Positions 45,971 through 58,800 are shown, counted from the stretch's first letter. The stretch is DNA of 64,000 nucleotides from Acholoe squamosa (GCA_949317995.1 OX439051.1:36831250-36895249); one strand, 5' to 3'. The notes: a model not told the origin generated them from the letters alone. Translations and numbers: made by a program.

Positions 45971-48859
45971 CTTCATATATTTGTAAGAGTGAATTTGCAT
46001 TTGTATTTGTCCTATTTATTTTGTTTATTGGAAAATGTATGGTAGTGTTTTGATGTATAATACGATGATTCTGAAAGGTTTTATATGGACAGAGATATTT
46101 GTGATAGTTCATTTCAAGTTATTCACATCAATGCACAACTTTAAACCGGGCAACTCTAGGGCAACAATGCTCTGTTCCAAAATAATGATGTGCTTTCCTC
46201 ATTTTTTTCTTTTGTGAAGTAGGTGAATAAGTCAAATGAATTAAAATCCTCTGATGATATTTTAAAGGGGAGTTAAAATCAGACAAAAGCAACATTGGTG
46301 GATGAATTCCGTCTGATGTTGTTTTTAAGAAGAAATAAGCTCAATTAAACCAGGCATGATCGATGATGAGGAATTTTGGGTTAATATCCCTCTTCTCAGT
46401 TCCTTGTTCCAAGGAATAAAACCGGAAACATCCATTAAATTTAAGGTTTGTGAAATTACATTTTTAAAAATGAATTCAATTTGCATGATGATTTTATTTC
46501 TGTATTTAAACTGATTCAAAGGTCAACATTTAAACATTAAACATGTTTTCTGACTACTGACTTTGACCTTCAAACCTTGGAACCGAACACAAATTGCTTT
46601 AAAGGCCACTTTACATCATGCATTGACTAAGGCTTTTGTAAATCTACTCTCAAAGTCAGCATTAGTTTTTTTCAACTGACCGTACAGATGTGTATCAGTA
46701 TAATGGTACAAAGGTACACAAGAATTATTTCTAACTGGAGGTTAACTTACGAGATGGAGGCAAGTGAGATAAGCCCAAGACAGACCAATTTGACTTTAGG
46801 GTGCTACATGGATGCATTGATCAGCAGACCCTGAAGAAATTTATCACTTAAAATGCTTACATTAGCTAGAAAAATAAGCAAGATGTATAAAATCAATCAC
46901 AAAATCTGTTTATGCTATTAAGGAAAGGCACCATCGAGAAGCTGCATTATATTCCTGAACTCGTCTAGAACTGACTCTCAGAGGTAATTTCACCATTGAC
47001 ATGAGGTGTCCCCTTTATAGGATGTGTCTCTGCATTTATCAAGGTCGATTTTATTTCCACACACAACATCAAACAGTTATGGATGCCTATTTAAACTATG
47101 ATATATGATTTAATTGTGAATGATTGTAAAACTACACAAGCCCTGCAATCATTTACCATTTAAACACCAACAATGCATGTAGGCATAGCCGATATTCGGG
47201 GTTTCCTTGGGTTGTTTCCTACTTTATAAGTGTGCACATAAAAGAAAGCAGGAACCTGAAAGAGACCACCCATTTTACAGTGTGATTGTTCAAAACCAGT
47301 GTCATGTTGGCCTCAGCACAGCCTATTTACTGTACACTGTATGTAATATTTTAGAGCCTTGTTGCTGTTAGTACAATAGGATTTGAGGTAGAGTCCTAAT
47401 AGCCCTGGGGATGGGCAAAAGTAGATACAAATACTCTGCAAGAATCACCATGGGGATGCTCCTTCCCATATGCAAATGCTTAGGTTATGATCCGCATCAA
47501 ACCCAGTGTGAGCGGAAGCAGAAAGAGTTGTTCCTTAGGGGGGAAGGGAGTCACAAAACTTAATTAAAGCTTCCTCCAACTGGGCATCAGGGTGCTCTGA
47601 GGGACCCATAGCCATTTTTCCTTGTGCGTCATCAATATATGCCATTTACAAAACTTCATATAGTGCATAGCATAATGTTCATACCTGTTTAGTTATATAG
47701 GCAGGCCCTCTAGGCAGCTTATATAACTAAGCTGGAATCTTGTAATCAAGTGTACAAACTGCTGAAGACTCCAAAAATCTATATCTGAGGCAATCTGTGT
47801 ATAAATGGATTGCACTGGGTCAAACATGATGTATTATGCTGAACCTTTTGATAGCACATATGTATTATTCCTATACTGTTAGCATGGTGTATCAAACATA
47901 GTTAAATGTCTAGTACATTGACATAGAACTGGAATCATTTCACACACATCAAAAAGAATTGGACTCCAAAAGACACAGCGGATGCAAACTGTGTTTTCTC
48001 TGATCCCTGGATTATTGATAAGGAGCTAATCTTATTAATTACAGCTTAACTAAATTATTTATTTTCTTCTCAGTTCCATGCTGTGCCTTTGTGTGAGTTT
48101 AACAAACAGGAAATGCCAATTTTCTCTCTCATCGAAACAATTTTCTACGCCATGTCTTCAGATACTGTGAGCAAAAAGCTTGTATTGAACAACTTCTTTA
48201 TTTCCATGGCCAGACCCTTCAATTGTTGCACCTGGGTTTGTCAAAGGTGGACAACATTGTGAATACATCATTCCCATAGGTACAACACAATCATGTGGCA
48301 CAGTTATGGATCTCACCCCTGAAGTAAACTTCCAATAGAAATTTCTGGCTGAGGTTGTCATAACTTTGAAGCCAACTTAAGGAAGTAGACATGCACGTCC
48401 CAAAGGACAGTGCTTGAAACAAGTCATTTGTGCATAAAGTGCCCTCTTGTCGGTGTGCATGGCCAAGAGTAGCTCACTTCACACAATATCTTTGACATAT
48501 CTAAACCCTAAAACCTACTGTACTTTTGCCTTTGATCCATGTCTACAGGCACTCTTTATCCTATGAAGTTCATATTAATATAGGGAGTGTAAAGATCTGT
48601 GGCAGGTTTCTTTTGAATGTTGTTTTAAGTTGTAGATAGACATGATTTTACTCAGACAAAAATTGAATTTAGGTAGTTGTAGCGTGCCGGGTGCCATCAA
48701 GATTAGCTAAAGATATTTTCATTCTTTTTCAAATTTGGAGAAGAAACCTGCTACTGTTCTTTTTCACGAGGCACGGCTGATTCACTGTACTGATTATAAC
48801 ATTTTATAATTGTACTCTGGTCCCAGCAAATTGTTGTGACTCCTTGTCAGCCTGTGTGA

Positions 48860-49280
48860 AGTGGCTCACATATGTCGCTAGATGGAACATGACGTCGCTA
48901 TAGCACAAGATCACCAGGAATAGCAGTGGTGGTGATCACATGGCCTCACCTCAGATGGCGAGGATGGTGATCACTCATCCTCAGCAGGGTTGGCGACATG
49001 AGTGATCACTCACTTCGCTAGATGAGACGCACGTCATAACGCACGTTCACCTCGCTAGATGAAACGCGTATCTCGTGATAGCACAGGTTCACCACAGATG
49101 GTGAGGATCTTGATCGCTCACACTCACCACAGATGGCAACACAAGTGATCACTCACCTCGCTAGATGAAACGCGCACCACGTCATAGCGCAGTTTCACCA
49201 TGGATAGCGAGAGTGGTTATCACACAGACTCACCAGTGATGGCGACGCTGGTGATAACTCACCTTGTTAAATGAAAAGCT
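48860..49280. repeat. Minisatellite array 1 (about 106-base units)
   Basis: CGCTAGATGAAACGC and variants recur at about 48876, 49016, 49053, 49159 and 49265, with intervening GGTGATCACTCACC and CACCACAGATGGC words. Spacing is irregular, so the array is degenerate. It is absent from segment copy A. Confidence 0.75.
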
Positions 49281-49599
49281 CATGATCATCGACATTGGTA
49301 ATCATGCAGCCAGAGAAGGTATTGCCATATGATTCTTCCCTCTAACCACAGACAAGGTGTTCATGTAGATATTTCCCTATGTATTTTTCCTGTATCCAGA
49401 GAAAAGGTGTTTATGGATAGTTGCTTTCATTTTAGAGATACCTCTATCTAAATTCAATTGATATTTTCTCTATTTAATCTTGTTTGCTTCAACTCTGAAG
49501 TATTACATGGAAATCAGTATGAAACAAAGCACATTTGATACGTTTGGGACTTATACTTCATGCCCACACTTCCTAGATAGGCTACATGTTGAACAGTGG

Positions 49600-50215
49600 T
49601 GCTGTCTCAACAACTTTGGCAATGGTGGTGATAAGTTGCCATTCTGAGTGAGAGTGAGTGACAGATGATGCAATCCTCAGAGAGCATTGACTTGGAGTGA
49701 CACAAATTCACGCATTGAGTGAGACCAATGTTGACAATGGTGGTGATAAGTCGCCATTTTGTGTGAGAGTTGATGACAGTGGCATACACTCACAAAGCGA
49801 GTGACATCCATGTCAGCGATGGTGGTGATAAGTCGCCATTTTGAGAGAAGATTAATTAGGAGTGACACAAACTCACGCAGGTGAAAAGTTGCCATTCTGA
49901 GTGAGAGTTGACAGACAGTGGCACATATTGATGGAGTGAGTGAGATCCATGTTGGCGATGTTGGTGATAAGCTGCCATTCTGAGTGAGAGTTGACTGGGA
50001 GTGGCGCATACTCATGCAGGGAGTGAGATCCATATTGGCAATGGTGGTGATAAGTCACCATGCTTTGTGAGGGATGACAAGGGGTGGCACATACTCACGC
50101 AGTGAGTGAGATCATGTTGGCGACTGTTGTGATAAATCGCCATGCCATGTGAGACTGACACACAGTGGCGAAACATGATGCAGTGATTTATCACTCAAAA
50201 AGGAGTCACCATTGA
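49600..50215. repeat. Minisatellite array 2 (about 82-base units)
   Basis: The unit core GGTGGTGATAAGTCGCCATT recurs about seven times (near 49623, 49739, 49821, 49881, 49960, 50043 and 50124), followed by GAGTGAGAGTTGA and CACATACTCACGCAG. Spacing is mostly 79-83 bases. The minus strand stays open over two units, giving false protein-like frames. The GGTGATAA and GGCGA words are shared with array 1. Confidence 0.85.
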
Positions 50216-50889
50216 TGACCAATCATGGCGACAGATAACAACAATCTGCTGGGGTAGTTGTGCTGGATGCTTGGGTAGAACTGCCATAGCACGAATCATG
50301 TTCCAGATAAAAGCATGTGGCAGCAAATGCTGGATAACCATTTCTGTGACAGCTGCTGCAATAAAACAGGTGTCTTTGTTTTCACGCTTCTCACACATTT
50401 TTGATGATTGTACCAGCATTGTAATCGATGATGAATAATGATGTGTCAGTGACAGTTGGTTTTCTTCACCCTCAGCATCAGCTCAGGAGAAAATTTAGAG
50501 AAAGCCTGTAGGCGTGATTTGAAAGCTTCAAGTCATGAGGACTTGAGAACTAGCCACATAAATATACCTGCAAGATGACAAAAGAACTATTATCCAACAA
50601 ACAAAGCTTGACTTCTAATGAGGTCAGTCGCTACTTACATCTAGCCACAATTTATATTTTCTATTTTCACTTAGATATAACATTGCCATATTAGGGTCTG
50701 GTCATCATCATGTAGAATCAATGGAATGGAGACTGATAAATACTCGGAAACTATATGGTACTTTCCCCAGGGCCTCATCGCTGTCATCTACAGATATCAA
50801 ATGAGGAAATGGTGTTGGCATATCTAATTACTTAAGTGGCTTTTCTTGCAATATGCAAAAGGAAATCAACTTCTGCAAGCTTTAACTAT
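50216..50889. other. Gene-free stretch within segment copy B
   Basis: No gene, RNA or repeat recognised; a 74-codon minus-strand frame at 50195-50419 looks like chance. Confidence 0.45.
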
Positions 50890-51479
50890 TTGGCCATGAC
50901 AATCATGGGTGAGAAAATACAACTTGGGGGAGATCAACTAATGGAAATGAGGTCTTAGTCTACACTTTACTGAACTTATAATATGAATCCTTAGAGAACA
51001 CCCTTTCCTTCAAAACTTATTCTATTAAGTGTGAAGCGTATCATTGCTCTTCATACATAATCCTTCATTGTCATTCACAGTGGCACATTTTCATAATTGT
51101 ACGAATTTAGAGGAAGACTCCTTTCAATGGCAGGCAATATGAAGAATCCTCTCGATTGTTGTAAGTGGCAAACAGTGAAATCATCGGCTGAAGTATCCTA
51201 ATGGAAGTTCAATGTAAGATTGTGTCTCTCATATGAATAAAACTCATTTCACAAAGGACGTCATTTAATACTTTTTCCCATTATAAAACCGGGTAACACC
51301 AAGATTCAGCTTTACTTAGCAAATCAGATAAATTGGTTAACCTTTCTAACAAATCTATCTAAGTTGATACATTATTTACAGAGGAGAAACAACAGGCCCT
51401 TACTATTGGATGTGATTTTATGACAACTCCTGGACAATATTTTTGCAAAGGACACTAGCCTGATAAGCAGTGTATATTG

Positions 51480-51895
51480 TCTGACACAGCAGGAAATGAT
51501 GACGTCAACATGCTATGTCTGATACGAGGTCGGACTATATAATCAGCAGTACAACGGTTGAAAGTCATGTCTGACATGGGAATGATGATGTCATCATGTC
51601 ATGTCTGACATGGTAGTGCATTGTGATGTCAGCAGATTCATCAAGCTTGACATGGCAGGGCAGTGTGATGTCAGCATATAATATCTGACATGGCAGTGCA
51701 TTTTGATGTCAACATATTGGTCATGGCTGACATGGAAGTGCATTGTGATGTCAGCATATTGATCATGTCTGACTTGGCAGTGCATTGTGATGTCACTGTA
51801 TTTATTATATCTGACATGGCAGTGCATTGTGAAGTCAGCATATCATATCTGACATGGCAGTACATTGTGCCAGCATGCCATATCTTACATGACAA
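51480..51895. repeat. Minisatellite array 3 (42-base units with inverted repeats)
   Basis: CTGACATGGCAGTGCATTGT followed by GATGTCAGCATAT recurs at 51605, 51647, 51685, 51727, 51769, 51811 and 51849, with degenerate units before. Spacing is 42 or 38 bases. Each unit holds CTGACAT and its inverse ATGTCAG, so every unit can form a hairpin. It lies just beyond segment copy B. Confidence 0.9.
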
Positions 51896-52269
51896 TGAAG
51901 GAGGGAATTGAGTGCCTTGTTCTGTACCTGTATTTCTGCAATGCAAAGAATGGGTGAAGTGGGAGATAAGCAGATATCCATCAAGGCTCACATGTCTACC
52001 ATTTTCTCAATGGTATTTAGCAGAAAAATAGCCATTTCAGGAAAACCTGATGAATCAGTTCTTCATGTTGACCTTCAAGTATGTAAAAAAGTATTCATGA
52101 TTCTAAATGCGTTGATATATAGATAGCCCTGATGATAATAATTTAGCACGTATGAGGATATTTCTAAAAGAATCATCTAATTTAAACAGCTTAAGTTTTT
52201 TACCTATCGATAGTAAATATCTATCAATAGCTCTCTATCATGGATTTTGAAATTTTGAAGCATCACTTT
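51896..52269. other. Gene-free stretch
   Basis: No feature recognised. Confidence 0.45.
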
Positions 52270-52723
52270 GGGACTATATACTCCCAGGTATATATATATA
52301 ATTAATGAGTGATACGGTGGTACTACTTGTTGTGCGCATGATTTTTCTATGAGGTCACACATAACATTTTCCTCCAGTATAAAAGCTCCAGTGGTTGAAC
52401 CAACCGTCAATTGGCTTCTTGTACGCGGACGGCACACACCACGCTGGGCAGTGCTGGAAATTTTAAATTTTACTTTGATATTGTATTATCTGCATTTTAC
52501 TATTTATTGTATTATATTGTTATTCTATATATTGCTTGTTATTGTATCTTATTGTAAATTATTGTCTTATTTAATAAAGGCATGTATAGGATTGGTATTG
52601 ACAAAATCAATTCTCACCAAACCCAATGTCTTTTTATTATTCCATATTATCATATTATAACATGTCTATTAATATTTCGATATAGTTATTTGTTACCGGT
52701 ACATCGGATCAGTACATTAACTT
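52270..52723 (+). mobile_element. Solo A-B repeat of the second Ngaro-like subfamily
   Basis: GGACTATATACTCCCAGGTA, the TATA-like CAGTATAAAAGC, CCGTCAATTGGCTTC, AATAAAGGCATGTATAGGAT and a final CAGTACATTAACTT correspond to 31010-31963 without the nested MITE. There is no coding part. It is a fossil repeat left by an element of the same subfamily. Confidence 0.82.
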
Positions 52724-53989
52724 ATATACTGGAATAATAAAGGAGGGTGTCTGTTAATTCAAGACACTTGCTGAAACACGCCTCTGTGAATTGTCCAACC
52801 TTTAAAGCAGCAACTAAATCAATACTTTGAGAATAGTCGCTCATTGAATCCAAGCTTTTAACCACTTTGTTCTCCCAGATCTGACACCAGTAGTCATGAA
52901 ATGGCTGACCTTCAGGTGCCTAAGCAACAATAAAATGTCACCCTCACATCACTGATTTGTCATAAATGAGGGATTCCTCTCATAAAATATCTGAATGGGG
53001 GAGACCACAGGTGTTGTAAAAGGCAATAAAGATATGTTGGTGTTTACATGATATTGGCCATGACATGCAGACAATGGGTACTTTAAGGTGCAGCTCAAAT
53101 AATGAGAGATGGATAAAAGGAGTTTAGAGATGGCTTCCACATATCTCTGAGCGATCATGTGTCCATATATGGTGATCTATATGGTCCCACAATAAAAACC
53201 AAGCAAAGATTGTGCTGAAATCATAGTTCTTGCAAACTAAGAAAAATGAAAAACTGATGGTTAGAATATTTTTTCATGAAAAATATAGGGCCAAACTCTG
53301 AAAAAAAAACAATTTTTTTAAACTAATTATTTTCAAGTTTAAATTTTGTACTTCAGTGGTAAACTGTGCACTGCATTATTTTAGAAATATCTACCCTGGC
53401 CTGAAAACCATGAGTTTCTTTCATTTGCTGCAAATATTGTGTAAATCAGATAATTTTTAGCTAAACTAGAGCGATTCTAAGCGGAAAATTAGGAAAAACT
53501 AAGTTTTAGGTTCCTAACTTGCAGCATCGAGCTATAGTGGTTATAATGTGAAAGAATATCAAGGTCTTATATAGATTCCAGTTATCAATGGTTTATTCAG
53601 AATTAGGCAGTATATCATATAGAATAAGCTATTTATGATATAAAGTACATAGGACAGTAGCCTTGTGTTTGTCTAGCCTTCTGTCATTAGCACAAACCAA
53701 AAAAAAAACACAATCAAGAGATTACCTTGGGTTTTTGGCCTAGCTGTTTTTTCTCCCCTACATTCTATCCAGAAACAGGGGTCTTGTCACAACAAATAGT
53801 AGATTATGTGTCTTATAGAAACGTTACTTTTGTCATTAGTGAGTATAGTGAGCCTGCGAGAAATAGTGTATTCAAATGCATGTCATTGTAAAAGATCAAC
53901 GCTGTTCTAGTAATTGGTACCGCTCTGTAAAGCAATCTTTTCTTTTTCTAATTCTAATCATTTTTTGTGAACATCAGAATTATTGATAT
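52724..53989. other. Gene-free stretch
   Basis: AT-rich with no gene or repeat recognised. It borders the gypsy element, whose left target-site flank is ...TTGATA. Confidence 0.45.
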
Positions 53990-54419
53990 TGTAATGGAGT
54001 CGGCTCCGGTGGAATACGCGGGCGAGTTCGGCGGAGAGGCCGGACGTTAGTTGCAGCGGCCGACGCCGGGTGGCGCCGCGGCTAGCGAGTTAGACCATAT
54101 TTGGTAGTGTGACGTCACCGGAACATCGGGGGGGTATATAAGGGCGAGCTCAGGAGGAGTCGGGGGTCAGACTGACTAGGGAGAAAGCTGGGAAGACGCA
54201 CGGTGAGGCAGCAGGAAGCCAGTAGTAGCCGAGACGCCGGGATCCGACTGAGAGTGGGTTCGCCGCCGGAAGTGCTAGAGAGGGTTAGCTGCCGCCGCAC
54301 GAGCCGTCGTCACACGGGATCGGTGTACCTAAGCCCACAGGGCGGGCCGGGATATGGCCCATGAATAAAAGTATTTAAGTCGTTAACTCGTAACTCGGTG
54401 TTCATCCTTATTTATTACA
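53990..54419 (+). repeat. 5' LTR of the gypsy element
   Basis: 430 bases, starting TGTAATGGAGTCGG and ending TTATTACA, so its termini form a six-base inverted repeat. It contains a CRE-like GTGACGTCAC near 54109, a TATA-like GGGTATATAAGGG near 54129 and a poly(A)-signal-like AATAAA near 54364. Confidence 0.93.
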
Positions 54420-54489
54420 TTGGTGACAGCGGTGGCGCGTATCCGGTGGTTGCTGGTTCGAACCCTGGGGCTGCGCGCTATATTTAAGG
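54420..54489 (+). promoter_or_regulatory. Primer-binding site and leader of the gypsy element
   Basis: Directly after the LTR comes T-TGGTGACAGCGGTGG, whose TGG start fits pairing with the CCA end of a tRNA. Which tRNA was not determined. The gag start follows at 54490. Confidence 0.7.
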
Positions 54490-55761
54490 ATGGCATCGAA
54501 ACGGACGCCGGGGTCGGCGGGGACCCGGTTGGAGGAGTATTTGGGGGCGGGTAAACGGGGCAGCCTCCTCGATGTATCGGAGGAAGGGGTGGTGATACGC
54601 CGCCCGGGGCTGGGCGATAATAAGGGAAGTTCGACCGGAAGCGAAGAGCCGGGGCCTCCGCCGGAAAGGCGGGAGGGGAGTAGGAGTCGGTTTCAGGAGG
54701 TCTATGAAGCGTGGAAGAGGGGGCCCACCGATAGCCCAGCTAGACGGACCTGGCGCTCCGGGGAGACGGTCGACCAGGGGGATGGGGCCCCCACCGACAG
54801 TGAAGCTGATCGGGTCTTGTCCGGGGTGAGTCGGTCACAGAATGCGGCAGTGGGGGGACAGCTGCTAGCGGCTGTCCCACAGGGACCCTCAGGGAGACTA
54901 GAGGAGGGGTTCGTGCCCCGACGGGTGGAGAAACCGGCGGTTATGCCGGGGAAGTTCGATGGGACTACTAACCTGGACGAGTTTCTGGCGCACTTTGATT
55001 TGTGCGTGCGTGCCAACAAGTGGACGGACGAGGAGGCAGGAGTGTTTTTGGGCATTAGCCTCTCGGGGGTTGCTCGTCGCTTGTTGTCATCGGTGAACCC
55101 CTCGGAGGGGGGAGGTTACGCTCGGTTACGGGCTGCCCTGGTTAACAGATTTCAGCCCCCCAATCAGGTGGAAAGCTATAAGGCTCTCTGGAGGACACGC
55201 TACAGACAGAAGGGCGAGACACTGCATAATCTGGCGGATGACGTTGCACGCCTGACCAGGCTGGCCTATCCGGCGACCCAGGATACGATGGCGAAGGATC
55301 GGTTCCTGGAGAGTCTTAGGGATCCCCAGTTAAAGGCGTGGATTTTCCAGACTAGGCCGCGGAAGCTGTCGGAGGCACTGGAGACGGCGGTTGAGGGTCA
55401 GGCGTTTCTCGACGACAATCAGACATTGGATAGTCGGGTCCGGTCGGTGGAGGATCCTCCGGGGGGGCCTACCGGCGGGCCGGGGTCGGCTATGGAGGAG
55501 TGGCTGAAAACCAAGCTGGATGGCTTCATGGCGTCTCTGGAGGCTCGGTTCCAGGAAAACACCACCCGGCCCCGACCCCCGCCACGGCAGAGGGGATGCT
55601 TTGAATGCGGGGACGAGGGACATTTTAAGCGCAATTGCCCCCAGTTCAGGGCGAGGGTAGCTAAGGAGAGGGCGGGGGCCGGAGACAATGCCGCGGAGGT
55701 GAATCAGGTGTCGGGAAACTGGGGAGGGTCTCTTCTGGTGGCCGAGAAGAGGCCTCTGTAG
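54490..55761 (+). CDS. Gag of the gypsy element
   Basis: The protein has 423 residues. An acidic/basic Pro-rich N-terminal third precedes a capsid-like section with MPGKFDGTTNLDEFLAHFDL and LVNRFQPPNQVESYKALW, the usual retrotransposon Gag pattern that forms the particle. Near residues 370-383 is one zinc knuckle, CFECGDEGHFKRNC (CCHC), which binds the element RNA. The pol frame begins about 50 bases downstream in the same reading frame. Confidence 0.9.
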   Translation: MASKRTPGSAGTRLEEYLGAGKRGSLLDVSEEGVVIRRPGLGDNKGSSTGSEEPGPPPERREGSRSRFQEVYEAWKRGPTDSPARRTWRSGETVDQGDGAPTDSEADRVLSGVSRSQNAAVGGQLLAAVPQGPSGRLEEGFVPRRVEKPAVMPGKFDGTTNLDEFLAHFDLCVRANKWTDEEAGVFLGISLSGVARRLLSSVNPSEGGGYARLRAALVNRFQPPNQVESYKALWRTRYRQKGETLHNLADDVARLTRLAYPATQDTMAKDRFLESLRDPQLKAWIFQTRPRKLSEALETAVEGQAFLDDNQTLDSRVRSVEDPPGGPTGGPGSAMEEWLKTKLDGFMASLEARFQENTTRPRPPPRQRGCFECGDEGHFKRNCPQFRARVAKERAGAGDNAAEVNQVSGNWGGSLLVAEKRPL

Positions 55762-55809
55762 ACAGGCCGAAGGAATGGATCGGGCGCCGGGGAGCGCACG
55801 GGTAATGGC

Positions 55810-58800
55810 TTGGAGCTGACAGGCGGGTTGTGGGGTAAGGGTATACAGCTCCTGGTGGACACCGGAGCCACGGTGAATTTGCTGTCGGCCAAGTGGTGGC
55901 ACGGTGCCGGATCGCCGGGGGAGCTGCAGCCGCATAAGGGGAGATTGACGACGGCGGACGGGACACCTATTGAGGTAGAGGGTAAAGTGACGACGTTGCT
56001 GATGGGAGGAGGAGCAGAGCGGCCCGTTAGTTTCCTGGTAGCGGATATTGGGGGGGAGGGTATCCTAGGGGCTGAGTTCGTCCGGCAAGAGAAAGCGGTC
56101 GTGGATCTGGCCGGCGAAAGGCTGCTGTGGGCGGACTTTGGCGACACCAGATGTCGGGTCGTTAGTAGCGGTACGGCGGTAGTACCGGGCCGGCGGGAAG
56201 TCATAGTGGAAGGAAGGGTCGAGGGGCAGTGGTCCCCCGGTAGGACAGGCCTAGTGGAGGGGCTTGACGGAGTAGAGATGAATCGTGGATTCCGGGTGGG
56301 GCGCACTCTGGTGAGCCCCGATGAGTCTACGGTGCCGATACTGATCTTCAACCCCGGACAGGAGCCGGTGACCCTTTACGAGGGGATGGGGTTAGCCACG
56401 CTCGATGGGGTGGAGATGCCGTCGACGGTGGACCGCGGGGAGGAGGTGCGGATGATTGCCACGGCCGGGGGACCCCCGGAGGACGGAGACGCCTGGTGCA
56501 CCGAGTTGTTGGCCGGCTCTCCGATAGAGGATAAGGGACCATGGGTGGCCATGCTGCGTCGCCGCCGGGCTTCCTTCCAGTTGTCCGCCGGCGAGTTGGG
56601 GCACACCACCCTAGTCTCCCACCAGATTGATACCGGGGGGGCGGCGCCGGTCAAGTTGCCACCACGGAGGCTGGCACCTCACCGCCGGGAGATAGTGGAC
56701 GCTGAGGTGGATGCCATGTTAGCCCAGGGGGTGATAGAAAGGAGCCAGGGGCCGTGGGCCTCCCCCGTTGTGCTGGTACGGAAAAAGGATGGGCGAATGA
56801 GGTTCTGTGTAGATTACCGTAGAGTAAATGATTTGACCAGGAAGGATGCATACCCGTTGCCTAGGATCGATGATTCCCTGGATTCCATGGCGGGGGCCAA
56901 ATGGTTCTCCACTTTGGATCTGGCATCGGGATACTGGCAGGTGGAAATGGACCCTCGGGATAAGGAGAAGACAGCCTTTTCCACACACAGAGGGCTCTAC
57001 CAGTTTCGGGTGATGCCATTTGGGCTCTGCAATGCGCCCAGCACATTTGAGCGCCTCATGGAAGTGGTTATGGAGGGGATGCAGTGGTCGGAATGTTTAG
57101 TATATCTGGACGACATCATTGTGTTCTCGCCTGACCTCCCCACTCATCTCCGGCGGTTGGAGGCCGTGTTGGAACGTCTGGAAGGCGCCGGCCTGAAGAT
57201 CAAGCCCTCCAAGTGTCAGCTGGTCCGTCCCAGCGTATCTTTTTTGGGACACATAGTGGATGAGCGGGGCGTGAGCACCGACCCGGAGAAAGTGGCGGCG
57301 GTCGCCGAGTGGCCGGTTCCCACCTCTATTTCGGAAGTCAGGAGTTTCCTGGGGCTTTGCGGGTATTACCGGGGTTTCGTGGCCGACTTTGCGTCGGTGG
57401 CCAAGCCGCTGTCCCTCCTCACCGAAAAGAACAAAACTTTCCGGTGGGATCGGAGTTGCGCGGAGGCTTTCCATACCCTGAAGGCCAGGCTGGTGGCGGC
57501 GCCAGTGTTGGCGTACCCATCCGGTGAGGGGCCCCTGGCACTGGACACCGACGCCAGTGATCTAGGCCTAGGAGCGGTGATATCCCAGGAGCAAGGAGGA
57601 GTGGAGAGGGTACTGGCCTACGCCAGCCGTACCCTGACTAGGCCGGAGAAGAATTATTGCGTCACTAGGCGGGAGATGCTGGCCGTGGTATTCGGGCTTA
57701 AGAAGTTTCGACACTATCTGGTGGGGAGGCACATAAAGATTCGGACCGACCATGCGGCGCTCCGCTGGCTGTTGGGTTTCAAAGAGCCGGAGGGGCAGGT
57801 GGCCCGTTGGCTTCAGCTGATAGGAACCTACGACTACCACATTGAGCACCGGCCGGGCCGGCTACACGGCAACGCCGATGGGCTGTCTCGGCGCCCTTGC
57901 CGCCAGTGTGGGTGGGGTAGGTCGGAGGAGGCCCAGGGGGAATGTTGTCGAGTAGTAACGAGAGCCCAGGGACCGGTGGAGGATGATACGGAAGGGGGCT
58001 GGAGGTGTCAGCAGCTGAAGGATCCTCTCCTCTCGCGGGTGAGTGCCTGGTTGAAGGGGGAGGAAGTCCCCGGAGCAAACGATTTAGCGAAGGAGCCATA
58101 CGAGGTGAGGGCCTTGGTGGCACAGTTGGGGCGGTTGGAGACGAGGGCCGGCTGCCTGGGACGCATCTGGTGGGAGCCAGGGGGGAGGTCCACCTTCCAA
58201 ATACTGGTGCCAGCCTCTAGGAGGGAGGAGGCGATGCGAGAGTCCCATGGCGCACCCTTGTCCTGCCATTTCGGGTGAGATAAGTCCATCCGGCGCCTCC
58301 AGCAGTCGTACTACTGGCCGGACTACCGCCGAGATATGACGTTATGGTGTGCCACCTGCCCGGACTGCCTCCGCCGGAAGAAGCCCACCCACCCTGCGAA
58401 GGCTATGATGAGGCACCAACCGGTGGGAGGTACATTGGAGAGGGTGGCTATGGACCTGCTGGGCCCCCTCCCGAGAACCCCGAGAGACAACAGGCACATT
58501 CTAGTGATAATGGACTATTTTACTCGATGGGCGGAGGCCGTGGCTTTGCCGGACCAGGAGGCAGCTACGGTGGCCAGGGGTTTCGTTACCGAATTCGTGT
58601 GCCGCCTGGGCCCCCCGGCGGTCATCCACACCGATCAGGGCAGGAATTTTCAATCCGCCCTATTTCGAGAGGTACAGGTCCTGCTGGGGACGGCCCAGAC
58701 TAGAACATGCCCATACAACCCCAAGTCAGACGGCTTGGTGGAGAGGTTCAATAGGACCTTGGAAGCCATGTTGGCGATGACGGTGGACAGCAACCATAAG

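Larger units (their letters stand above)
41470..51420 (+). repeat. Large duplicated non-coding segment, copy B, with extra inserts
   Basis: Colinear with copy A (19245-26165). Copy B is longer mainly because of about 450 extra bases near 42420-42880, a block with a repeated GGATTTATTGCATTTTGGAA motif near 45290-45970, and about 2.4 kb with two minisatellite arrays between 48485 and 50890. No open frame is kept in both copies. The divergence and many indels point to an old duplication. Confidence 0.85.

Noticed and set aside
49677-50033. Minus-strand frame of 118 codons with His-rich repeats
   Set aside because: It is a translation of the 82-base minisatellite units, not a gene.
48860-51895. 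Repeat arrays considered as CRISPR
   Set aside because: Units are contiguous and diverge throughout, with no unique spacers of constant length; the context is animal nuclear DNA.
54115-54300. Minus-strand 61-codon frame present in both LTRs (also 63712-63897)
   Set aside because: It lies wholly in the LTR promoter/leader region, is antisense to it and has no domain features.
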